In this document: positions 1 to 10,103 of the stretch, piece by piece
Layout: each line of letters opens with the position of its first letter
Numbering within the stretch: the first letter of the stretch is position 1
Notes under the pieces: generated by a model
What the model was told of the DNA's origin: nothing
What the model saw: the letters and a program-made list of their open reading frames with translations, nothing else
Databases searched by the model: none
From: Clitopilus passeckerianus
Taxonomy: Eukaryota; Basidiomycota; Agaricomycetes; Agaricales; Entolomataceae
Direction: 5' to 3'
DNA length: 64,000 bases
Assembly (NCBI GenBank): GCA_944990035.1
Contig: CALYLX010000057.1
Location: 310,001-374,000, forward strand
Made by a program: the position numbers and the translations under genes

Positions 1-2168
1 TATCCGGCAAGACAGCATTGCCATATGTTGGTCGATCTCGCATGCATGTCTTTCCATAAATGCATTGTAGAGATCTCCAAAGTAGCGCCCTGAGGGGACG
101 TAACCTGCATACTTAGCACGGTCATTCCACAGCCCAAACCGGGGATGCTGCACTAGCAGTCCTCTTATGGACTCAGTTTCCATCCGACTTTTCACGAGCT
201 CGTAGTACAGCAGCTGGAGTTTTTCATGGCGACGAATGTAGAATGTACGAATCATGGCCGCAAAGGGAGATGGCCCATGACCGCGTTGAAAGCTGGATCG
301 AAGGAGAGCAATCAGGCGGTCGGTAACACCGCAACGATGAGTGAGGTAGAATGTGAATTGTGAGGCAACAGCAGGGGGAAGGGCATCGAGGAGGGCGGGT
401 GACCAGCTTTGATAAGTCTTCTTGCATTCCGAGCGTCCGCACTTATATCGGTACCCGATGATATAGATGTTCTGGTCAATGTCAACAATTCTTCGAGGCG
501 AATCCGTCCAGCCGTTGAGCTGCAATGCGACAGGTATGTGATTCCCAGCTGTTCGCCCAGCTTTGCGACACTCTGGGCACGGGATGCTCTGGTTGTCGAC
601 AAAGAAATGCGGAAGCCATACGAACCAGGTAGGTTCATAGAAGATCTCGGGTTCAATTTGAAAGATGCGTGCGGCCTTGAAGAGCGGATTTTTTGGCTGA
701 ATGAAGAACGATCCGTTCTCATAGCAGGATGGCTGCTTGGAACAGTTCCTGTCGGCCTCCTCACGGAGGTGGGTGCAGATTTCCTTGTATTTGGATTTGA
801 GCCAGTGGGGTAGCGTCGAGTTCGGTTGTTTGCTCGTTGCGGGAGACATCTCGTCGTCGTCTGGGAGGGTCCCGAAGTTGTCTGCTTCGTCCTCTCTGTC
901 CTCTCCTTCGCCCTGAAAGGCATCCGTGCCACCCACTCCCAAATCCTGGTCCAACCCACCGTCGAAATCATCGAAATCGTAGAAATCGCAAGTGAGCTCC
1001 ACCGGCTCCGGTGGAGCTCTAGAAGTTACATCCGGCAGCGGATGTAACTTCCTCTGGTTTGTTGGAGCTGCTGGTGTTCCTGCTGAGCAACGGTTAGCGT
1101 CAAAATCCAAGCAAATAGTGAAATGCAACTCACTGGTGCCGAAAGCGCGATGCTCGTGCCGTACGTCTTTGTCACGTAGCCTGGGGTCGACTACATTGAG
1201 TTCTGGGTAGGAAATAGGTGTTAGCATGCTTATATATCTTCGATAAAGTGAAATGAACATACCTGGATTGGCCGGCTCTTCTGTGAGATCTCTCCCTTCC
1301 ATCGTGCTCTTATTGGCAGTTGCCGGCCTCTTTCCTTTCTCTCCAGTCGTGGTATTTGCTTGGTTTGTTACTAAGATATATTATTAGAATGTAAGAGTGT
1401 CAATTTTACCAGAGAACATACATGGTAGTTCAGTAGGTGTGCCATGGCGTTCACTTGCGGCGACGCTGGTAGCACGCGAATGAGAAGAGAAAACCCTAGG
1501 TTTGTTAGTCAGGAGGCCTTCGAACATATGTTGAGTGATCACATACCTTCGAGCGATATCTGCCTTGTATTTCGAGGCGGATAAATAGCAGGAGATGAGT
1601 CGCGAGACTCGCTGCCTGATCCAGTCTGAGCACGAGACAAGCGCTTGTCAGGGCGCTTGTCAACGGCCGCGCTTGGTGCATTTGGCAAAGGTTCGGCCAC
1701 TACAACAGGTGGCGAGGCTGCTGGGGCATGCTGAGCCAAGGGAGTTGTGCCAGGCTCGTTGTCTGTAGGTGGGATGGATCAGAATCTCGTTTGGTTGCTC
1801 TTACACGTGCGTGAACGTACCAGGAGCCGTGATTGGCTGGCAAGAGGCCTCGACAGCCTTGTTATGGGCGTCTGATTGATGGAAGCAGCTGTCAGCGCTG
1901 CGTGGACTGAATAAGGTTGCCAACACTCACCTGGAGCCGTGCTCGATGCTGCCACCCTGGCCTTTGCAGGTCGGCCAACGGGCCTTCCGGTCGCGGAAGG
2001 GGCGCCTTTCCTATTCTTGGTCCCTTTCGGGCGTCCTGGACCGCGTTTGGTCCTTTCAGTCGCGTCTTGCTCCATAAGAGGACGTGCTGATTGTTGGTTG
2101 TCGTGAGCTGGTCGTCGTTGACAGATGGCCGCCTCCTCATTGCCTAAATTAGTAGTTAGCCGGAACAT
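1..2168 (-). CDS. DUF6729-like zinc-ribbon protein with N-terminal AT-hook (3' end outside window)
   Basis: Multi-exon minus-strand gene running off the left edge. Exon 1 (2168-1931) encodes an AT-hook core, KRGPGRPKG, followed by a second GRP motif. Exon 2 is 1871-1821 and exon 3 is 1762-1547, each with clean GT-AG borders, and both encode a Ser/Pro/Ala-rich disordered linker. The long exon at about 820-1 encodes the conserved part: an aromatic patch (PTWFVWLPHFF), a CPEC pair, a later CGRSEC pair that fits a zinc ribbon, and LTHRCGVTDRL. This matches my memory of the DUF6729 family, which is expanded in Agaricomycetes and has no assigned function. A later in-frame ATG at 2075 is an alternative start just before the AT-hook. 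The AT-hook suggests DNA binding (inference). The gene may be host or transposon-related; the next feature upstream is the KDZ transposon end. Confidence 0.6.
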
Positions 2169-2524
2169 TAATAGTTAGCCGGAACACGAGGACTTAAAGT
2201 TACTCAAAAGAGTAAGTAGACTTAAATTAATAAATTAAGTCTCGCGGGCCCCCAGCCATAGTTAAAGTGCCATTTCCGACAAGAACAGGATCTGACCATG
2301 GCAGTGTCGAGTATCTCTTAGTCGCTCGAGTAACTCTACTCCCTCACCTTCAAGCTTCAGCTTGGGCTTGGGCCATCAATGCATCACGTCCCGCCGCCGC
2401 TTCATTGAATTTGATCAACCTCATTCTCTATGGACGGCTTGAGGGATGTTAACCTCGCTCCTAGTAGTCTTTGACGGTAGGCTTCGCTGCCCTTCCTATG
2501 AACTCAACTTCTCAAACAAGTCTA
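2169..2524. other. intergenic, promoter side of the DUF6729-like gene
   Basis: A 356-bp gap between the gene start at 2168 and the outer end of the KDZ terminal repeat. It contains AT-rich stretches (2198-2242) that could be part of the promoter. No coding signal was recognised. Confidence 0.5.
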
Positions 2525-2622
2525 TTTCACCACATATTGTCAGATAGGTGCACAATATCCTCAAATAGAGATCAGACATCGATGCAACACAGACTCTAAT
2601 TAGAGATGATGATGTGCATCAA
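2525..2622. repeat. KDZ left terminal inverted repeat, outer part
   Basis: Aligns with the reverse complement of 20930-21012. It includes the 12-bp palindrome CTCTAATTAGAG at 2594-2605 with flanking TGCA motifs. The repeat stops abruptly at 2622, where the Helitron begins, and resumes at 9779. Confidence 0.6.
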
Positions 2623-3059
2623 TCTATTATAATAAATGAGCTGGGACTTTAAATCACGTGGTATAAACGTCAAACCAAAAAGGAAACTTTCCTTTCGGAG
2701 TTACCATATCCGTGTTGACATGCTCATTGGAACACACGCCACGATCCCTTCGTTGATCTTCTCCCCCACTCCTTCGCTTTACCTTTATTTTTGCGTAAAA
2801 ATCATCATAGGCAACGTTCGATGTCTGTTAGACATGGTCTCCCCAGTGGTAGGGGCGGGATTTGCGCGAACCGATTAGTGGACGCAACCTTCCGTTCTCG
2901 AACGTTCGAAGAATTTCAAATGGCTCGCCGTGACGCGTTTCGTTGGGCCTCTCATCCTATTGAAGCCTTGCGCCACGCCATATGAGGGCCTTGAGAACCA
3001 ATGTAGGCTCTAATCTCTCTACCGTATAAATTGGCTAATTTTCGCGTTATCCATCAGGT

Positions 3060-6000
3060 CGTTTGTGAACCTCACACCCGAAGATATTGAAAGCCATCGA
3101 GCACGACAGCGAAAGGAGAGGCGCGATGCCTTCTTGGTTATACAGGGCAGCCCGCGCAGGCGTCGCATTTTGGGACCTTCCTCCTCCCATAACTCGAGTC
3201 AAGGGGTTCCATCTACCCCATCTAGGTAGGATTTCCTAACCCTTTTACGAGTGATCATTCACAAATCCATCTTTTTTGCTCTCAAGGCCTACGGAAACCG
3301 ACCCATTTAACAATGAAAACACTCAGCCTGGTAGCAGTAGACAACCAGTGAATGTATGATTGCCAGAAACGAATATATAACCTGAGTATTGACGAAAACA
3401 TCTCTTACAGGCCGTTGCCGCACTTCTCACCCTGGCGGCTACCCAAATAGACCAGAGGGCTGGTAAGTTTCAGGAAGCATACATCGTCATTCTTCTCTAA
3501 TTTTCCATAGCTCAACCCTCTGTCAGCCGACGTGCAGCTGCTCAACAAGCTCGAAGACAGAGGGAACGCGCCCTCAGAAGTACGGTATGTCCCTCCCAGG
3601 TTCAATCTCGCTATTCAAGCTGACCACCGTGTTCAGCTCACTTCCAATCCACCACTGCCTCAGCCGACACCAACCACTGCCGGGCCACACCAGGCTCAGG
3701 TTGCTCAACAAGGGCCCCTCCCAACCCCACCTCTCACGCAGAGGGTCGAACACGCTCTCCCAACCCCGCCTCTCACGCAGAGGATGGAACACACTCCAGA
3801 ACATGGTACTTTCCTTTCACACTTGCGCTCTACTAATGCTCACGATGATGACTAGCACCCCCACAACGTCAACGTCGAAGAAGGCGCCAGGGTAACACAC
3901 CCGTCTTCCTTGCAGCACGGACGCCATATTCTGAACCACCCGAACGGCACTCGCTCGGAAGAATGAATATCCCGTGTATCCATTGCGGCGCTCTCCATTG
4001 GATGGCCGAAAAACTTGCTGAGTCTTCTGCAACGTCCCCAAGGTTTGGCAGTTGCTGCCTTCAAGGCAAAGTCTCACTCCCTGCACCACGTGACCCGCCA
4101 GTGCACATACAGCACCTTTTTACATCCAACGAGCGATCCGCCAAAGCTTTTAGGGATGATATCTGGAAATATAATCGAGCATTCGCATTCACTTCTCTGG
4201 GGGTGAACGAAGACCATTCGGTGAATGCTGGGCGTGGTCCTCCCGTGTTCTGTATCACTGGGGAACTCTGTCATTGGTCAGGAGCTTTGGTTCCGCGTAA
4301 CGGCCATCTTCCAAGATACGCTCAACTTTATATCTACGAACCCCGCGACGCCCTCAATGCTCGCATGCGGCAGAACGAGGGGCTAGACCGTCAAACAATG
4401 CAGCTAATTCAAGACTTCCTAATGCAAAACCACCAGTATGCCCCCATCTATCGCCATGCCTAGGAGATACTTCAGGCTCATCCCAACATCGACGATCACA
4501 CAGTTCGGCTCCAGCTCATTCCCGGCTCAGATCGGCGTCGATATAACCTTCCCACCACTGATGAACCAGCCGTCATCATCCCGACTACCCCCTTCGATGC
4601 CCGGCGAGATATCATTCTACGCTCAAGGGATGGCCCCCTACATCGGATATATGACACTCATGCTGCATACTGTCCACTACAGTATCCTCTTTTACATCTC
4701 TGGGGCGAGGATGGCTGGCACGAGGGCTTGACATATGTTGAATCTCAAAAGCGACTTCCGCAATGCAAAGCAATCTCTTACCAGCTTGAAGTCCGTCCAA
4801 ACCAGTTCTCGACGTTACTCCGTGGTGGACGTCTCTTCTGTCGGTGGATTGTGGACATGTATGCGTCTGTGGATCAGAATCGGCTACTCTTCCTTCAGAA
4901 CCACCAGCCACAGCTTCGAGCGTCTCTCTACAGCGGGTTAGAGGATGCAGTAGGGGAAGGAGATGATGGGTTGGACTTGAATAGTGTAGGCCATCGGACT
5001 GTTCTACCGTCTTCCTACATTGGTGGACCACGAAATATGTCACAATGTTACCAGGATTCCATGGCCATTGCACGCTATTACCGAAAGGTCGACATATTCC
5101 TTACGATGACTACAAATCCAGAATGGGATGAAATCAAGGAAGCAGTGTTTCCTGGCCAGACAGCATACGACCGACCAGATATCGTGGCACGTGCATTTCA
5201 GCTGAAGAAAAACACAGTTTTACAATACATCACAAAGCACGGTGTATTCGGACATGTTGCCGCACATGTCTACACCATCGAATTCCAGAAGCGTGGCCTC
5301 CCACACATGCATTCCTTGATCTTTCTCAAGGAACCACACAAGCTCTCAACACCTGAGGCAATTGATTTCTGCATTTGGGCTCGATGGCCGGATCCTGAGA
5401 AGGAACCACTCCTCTTTGAGACCGTCAAGAAATGTATGGTCCATGGCCCATGTGGCCCACTGAATCCAAGAGCGCCATGCATGGAGAATGGCAAGTGCAC
5501 GAAGGGATACCCCAAAGCCTTCCAACCGTATACTGTCATGGATCCCCATGGCTATCCGCTCTACTATCGGCCAGACGACGGACGCGCTTTTGAAGTTAGA
5601 GGTCATGCATTGGATAATCGGTGGATCGTCCCGTACTCTCCTTATCTCTGCGCAACATTCAACTGTCATATCAATGTCGAATGTGCCTTCTCTCTGGGAA
5701 CCTTCAAATATGCGTTCAAGTACATCCAGAAAGGCTCCGACCTCGCAACGGTCGGAATTGATCGCAAGAACGAGATATTGCATTGGAAGAACGGTCACTA
5801 CATCTCCCCACCCCTTTCGGCATGGCGTCTCAAGCAGTTTGACATCCATGAGATGGTCCCAAACGTAGTCCGCCTGCAGGTTCACCTCCCTGGGCAACAC
5901 ATGGTCACATTTAATCCAAACGAAACCCTTGAGGCAGTGATGGAACGGGCTGCCGGCAAGCAGACGACATTGACTGCTTTTTTTGCAGCAAATGCAGACA

Positions 6001-8067
6001 ACGGTCCACTTGGCGCTGAGGCGCGCAGACATACATATCAAGAATTTCCACAGAACTTCGTCTTCAAAAGCAACAAGAGGTGGTCCCTTCGGAAGTCTGG
6101 CTTTGCCCTCGGTCGCCTCTACTTTGTTCCACCAACCGCCGGTGAACGGTTCTATCTTCGCACATTGCTCACTGTCATCAAAGGTCCACGTTCATTTGAA
6201 GACCTCAGGACGTATGACGGTATCCAATACGGCTCCTTTCATGGGGCATGCCTCGCACGTGGATTACTTGAAGATGATGGGGAATGGAGTCGATGTCTAG
6301 AGGATGCAGCACATATACAGACCGGACGACAGCTACGGTGATTATTCTCAACAATCTTACTCTTCTGTGCTCCGTCAGAACCTCACGTTCTCTGGATCGG
6401 GTTCCGCCAACACATCTGTGATGATCTCCGCCCCCGAGTTACGCAGCTTCTACAGAGAGCCCCATTGGATGAAGAAATATATGACTTTGGTCTCTACGAG
6501 CTGGAGAAGACACTGAATGAGTCAGGATGTCTCCTTTCGGACTGGCCTTCAATGCCAACACCCCTGGAAGACTGGGCTTCGATCGAGCAAAACACGAACT
6601 CGCTTATCAGTGAGCAGCTTGCATACAATCGCGACGACGAACAGGAGCAACTTCAAAATCGCCTCAATCAGCTCAACGAGGAACAAGCGGAAGCCTACAG
6701 ACAAATTATTGAATCAGCCGAGAAGGCTGAAGGCAGGCTTTTCTTTGTAAACGGCCCCGGAGGAACAGGAAAAACATTTCTTTACAATGTCATCTGTAAC
6801 AAAGTACGAAGCCAGGGGTGGATAGTGTTGTGCGTGGCTTCTTCAGGAATAGCAGCCCTCTTGATTCGCGGTGGCAGAACAGCGCATTCAATGTTCAAGA
6901 TCCCAATTGACGGTTTAAACGAAGAGTCGTTTTGCCATATCCCCAAGGAAAGTCACCGCGCGGATCTACTTCGAGCAACGCGCTTGATCATCTGGGATGA
7001 AATTGGGGCCCAGCACCGACACGCACCCGAAGCTCTGGATCCAACCTGTCGAGATATCCGAGACGACAATCACCCATTTGGTGGAATCACGGTGGTCTTT
7101 GGTGGTGATTTCCAGCAAACACTCCCCGTCATATGTACCTCGAGGCTCTCGCAACCAAATTGTCGATGCAACAATCCAACGATCGCCGCTTTGGGACCAC
7201 ATCAAGATCTTCAAACTCCACCGCAACATGCGACTTGAGTCCGGTGACGCTGACTCTCAAGCATTTGCAAAATGGCTACTTGATGTCAGTCATGGACGAG
7301 GGAACAACGACGATGGGAAGATGAGTTTGCCCGATTCCATGAGATTGGAGGCCGTTGGCAACCTCATCGACGCCATATACCCGAGCATCAACACGACACC
7401 ACCACCCGCCCCGGACTACTTTCTCCAGCGGATGATTCTTGCACCACGTAACGCCGATGTATCAGATGTCAATCATTCAATACTTGCACGAATGTCTGGA
7501 GAGGAGCGCGTCTATCTCAGCGCCGATCAACTTATCCATGAACCTGGTGCAGACGGCACATTTGAACCCATTCCTGTCGAGTTCCTACGCTCTGTGAATG
7601 TGCAAAGCCTCCCTCCTGGTGAGCTACCCCTCAAAATTGGATGCCCATTAATCCTCCTTCGAAATTTATCACCCTCCCATGGCCTTTGCAATGGCACAAG
7701 AATGGTCGTGACTCGGATGTCTGAAAGAGTCCTCGAAGTTCGAATTATCGGTGGCGATCACAATGGTGAACTCGCTTTCATTCCTCGCATCGCACTTATA
7801 CCGTCCAACAGCACCGAATTCACATTCAAATTTCGACGTCTCCAATTCCCCGTACGGCTGGCGTTTGCACTTACAATCAACAAGTCACAAGGCCAATCCG
7901 TCAAATATGTCAGCTTAGATCTCCGATATTCTGTATTTGCGCACGGTCAGTTGTATGTGGCATTCTCTCGAGCTACATCCTCGCATCGCGTAAAGTATAT
8001 TCTTCCGGAAGATCTGCAGGAAAGCAGAACTACGAATGTCGTATACCCCGAAGTTCTCTTAGACTAG
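3060..8067 (+). pseudogene. Helitron Rep/helicase (RepHel), broken
   Basis: Short 5' exons encode an Arg/Ala-rich start (SRRAAAQQARRQRERALR near 3508-3585). The main reading frame then begins near 3850 with a Cys/His cluster (CIHCGALHW, then CC). The HUH nuclease motif GLPHMHSLIF is at about 5298-5325 and the catalytic tyrosine motif KYAFKYIQKG at about 5704-5735. The PIF1-type helicase has a Walker A, GPGGTGKT (6753-6776), a DE box in IIWDEIG, and a C-terminal YVAFSRATS motif. Together these roles would cut, unwind and copy the element by rolling circle. The copy is dead: in-frame TAG at 4461-4463, in-frame TGA at 6339-6341, and a +1 shift near 7130-7140, where the frame moves just after [10 protein letters not shown]. 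Otherwise the frame is open from about 3850 to 8067. The exact 5' exons and start codon are uncertain. Confidence 0.9.
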
Positions 8068-8294
8068 ACTAGATTAGATTGGATTAGAGCAATAGAACTT
8101 ATCTCTTCAAATGATAAGGCCTGTTTCTCGAAAGTTCGTGAATCCTTCAAATTTCAAATTTCAAGGCTCGGTGCGCCACTACTATTCAGTTATTCGGTTG
8201 AGTTTACCACAGAGAATGTTCTGAGAATTTCTCCTGGAATTTCTAGAGCTTTCTATAATGTTGTGCAGCCCTCAGGGCTGCTCGCATGAGAGGG

Positions 8295-8301
8295 TATAAA
8301 G
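8295..8301 (+). promoter_or_regulatory. TATA box of the second Helitron gene
   Basis: TATAAAG about 112 bp upstream of the ATG at 8413, in an otherwise non-coding gap between the two Helitron genes. Confidence 0.45.
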
Positions 8302-8412
8302 GATACTTATTTTCCGAGCCCATTCGTCGTCACTCAGACACATTGCTACCAACTTGAAGTCCTTGCATTCTCCTCACTCCCTCGCTGTTTCTATTCATCC
8401 GCTATTCCTCTC

Positions 8413-9643
8413 ATGGCTCAACAGGGAACTTAGGCTGGAAAGCAACATGGCCATGCGACCCTCACCAGCCTCGCCTTCCTTGAGAATGCACGTATTCCCG
8501 ATACCAGTAAAGGGAAGACAGTTGCCTTCGATGCCGTCTTCAAGCTTCAGGATCAACATGGTGTTGACCCTGAAAATAGTCTGAGTGTCGCGTACCTGAC
8601 CTATTACAACAGCAGGAACCTTGTGTTCTCTCTGGAGTCGAAGCCTTATTTTATTACGGCAAAGGTAAGAATGAATATCTCGCGCCCTAACTCAATGTTT
8701 AATTCATGTTTTACCTCCACTAGATTGCTAAAGTCGAGCACGATCCAAGCCCGGCCAACAACAATGAAGCTATCACACTGAGCGCCCCAGATTCCGAGCT
8801 CACCAACTCGGACTATGCTTTTGTTGGGGACATCGACGTTGTGAGTACTATTTTTCAATTCTGCCTTCTCACATTACTAATTGATCCTTGAAGCTCATCC
8901 CAGTAGCAGCAGATCTCACACCAGAGCTCGTGGCTGCTGGAACTGCATACATCACGGCATCTGGTGTCGTTGATACCGCCTCGGACTACTCACGCGAGAT
9001 CTCCTACTTCAATATCACGCCCTCACAGTACGTTTCAATGTATTACAAGAAATTCGGTCCTGGCTTCAAGTCCATGCTGCCCCTCCGATGCGTCATCAAA
9101 GAGTCTCAGCGATGGACTGCAACTACGAAACCATGCCCACGCCCAGGTAAGGTGGTTTCCATTTCTGGGCCGGTAGGGGAGATCGTGCGGACGTCTACCG
9201 GGGCATTGGAATATATCGAGGTGCTTGCCGATCAGGTATCATTTCTCGCAGAGCTTACTGTTCCTCCCGGGCCATCGTCAAAGCTTAACAACTCTTTGGG
9301 TGAGTTTCACTATTTGGATCATCGCCTATTGAGCTCACGCAGCTCAACAATCTCAGATCCCTCCACTCCTCCTCAGCAGAAGAGGAAGCTCAAGTTTGGT
9401 GGATTTGGTAGCAGCCCATCGGAATCTCCGGTTCCACAGAAGAAGCAGAAGTCAATTTCACTCGCTGCAGAATCATCCTCTGGCTCCATTGGAAGCGGCT
9501 CTGACGATCAGGAGCTCGCATCTCCAATAGCTCCCTTGACTTTGTCGGTGCCGCCACTGCTGGCAGCTGCCAAAGCATCAGCACCTGCTGCGGCTGCAGG
9601 CACCCATCAAAAGGCTGCAGGCAACTCAAGGTCTTCCCGTTAG
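8413..9643 (+). pseudogene. second Helitron gene, candidate OB-fold/ssDNA-binding-like protein, broken
   Basis: Three exons fit perfectly in phase: 8413-8664, 8724-8840 and 8894-9643 (372 codons). The sixth codon after the ATG is TAG (8431-8433); the frame is open on both sides of it, so one point change disables it. Exon 3 has a compact beta-rich pattern: an ISYFNI stretch, YVSMYYKK, a conserved tryptophan in SQRWTATTKP, VVSISGP and EYIEVLADQ. That layout resembles small OB-fold proteins, and some Helitrons in other kingdoms carry RPA-like ssDNA-binding genes. The assignment is inference. The C-terminal third is Ser-rich with basic NLS-like patches (KRKLKFGG, PQKKQKS). It lies entirely inside the Helitron and reads in the same direction as RepHel. 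Confidence 0.6.
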
Positions 9644-9751
9644 AAGTATGTTATAATTAGCTACAACTAGCATAGTGATTAGAGTAGAATTTAATTTGAG
9701 TTACATTTTCAAGGTCTTCGAGAGGATCCGCAACATAAAATTGACATGTAG

Positions 9752-9778
9752 CCCGTGCGCAGCACGGGTAACGGCTAG
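9752..9778 (+). other. Helitron 3' terminus: hairpin plus CTAG
   Basis: CCCGTGC-GCA-GCACGGG forms a 7-bp stem with a 3-nt loop (9752-9768). It is followed by six bases and CTAG (9775-9778). This is the usual rolling-circle termination signal, placed just before the 3' end. Confidence 0.88.
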
Positions 9779-9900
9779 TCATCTCATATTAGAGACGCTG
9801 TATGCACCTCCTTCTCTTATCAGAGCGTATCAGGTGCACTTACCACCTCAACTAGAAGCTACCTCCGCCCCTGCAAGCAATCCTTCACACGCGCTGTGTC
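9779..9900. repeat. KDZ left terminal inverted repeat, inner part
   Basis: Continues the repeat interrupted at 2622: TCATCTCATATTAGAGAC aligns with the reverse complement of about 20908-20926. Further inward the match weakens (GGTGCAC and CCTCCGCCC blocks remain). The gap from 9901 to 10103, up to the transposase stop, contains no recognised gene. Confidence 0.55.
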
Positions 9901-10103
9901 TGCTTCTTCCTCGTTGCCTCAGACGATGCCGCCGTACTTCTATATTGGGATACGCTCACAGGTCAATCAGTATCGACCGCCGTATTGACTATTTGGGCAT
10001 ATCACCATATATACACTGTGCTATTCTAAGCTACTCTGCTTGGCAAACTGATTTACACTTGTAATGAAGTATGATATAATTCTTTTACTACAAAATTGAG
10101 TGG

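Larger units (their letters stand above)
2623..9778 (+). mobile_element. Helitron (rolling-circle transposon), degraded but with both ends
   Basis: The 5' end reads A|TCTATTATAATAAATG, with TC at 2623-2624. The 3' end is CTAG at 9775-9778 followed by host T at 9779, preceded by a 7-bp perfect hairpin (9752-9768). This is the expected A^T insertion with no target duplication. The flanks 2581-2622 and 9779-9815, when joined, align continuously with the reverse complement of 20910-20980, so the ends are supported independently. The element carries a Rep-helicase gene (degraded) and a second gene with no obvious enzyme signature. Length is 7,156 bp. Confidence 0.88.

Noticed and set aside
312..971. 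219-aa minus-strand frame and the plus-strand frames at 409-813
   Set aside because: Shadows of the DUF6729-like coding exon, which lies in a different minus-strand frame and shows the conserved CPEC and PTWFVWLPHFF pattern.
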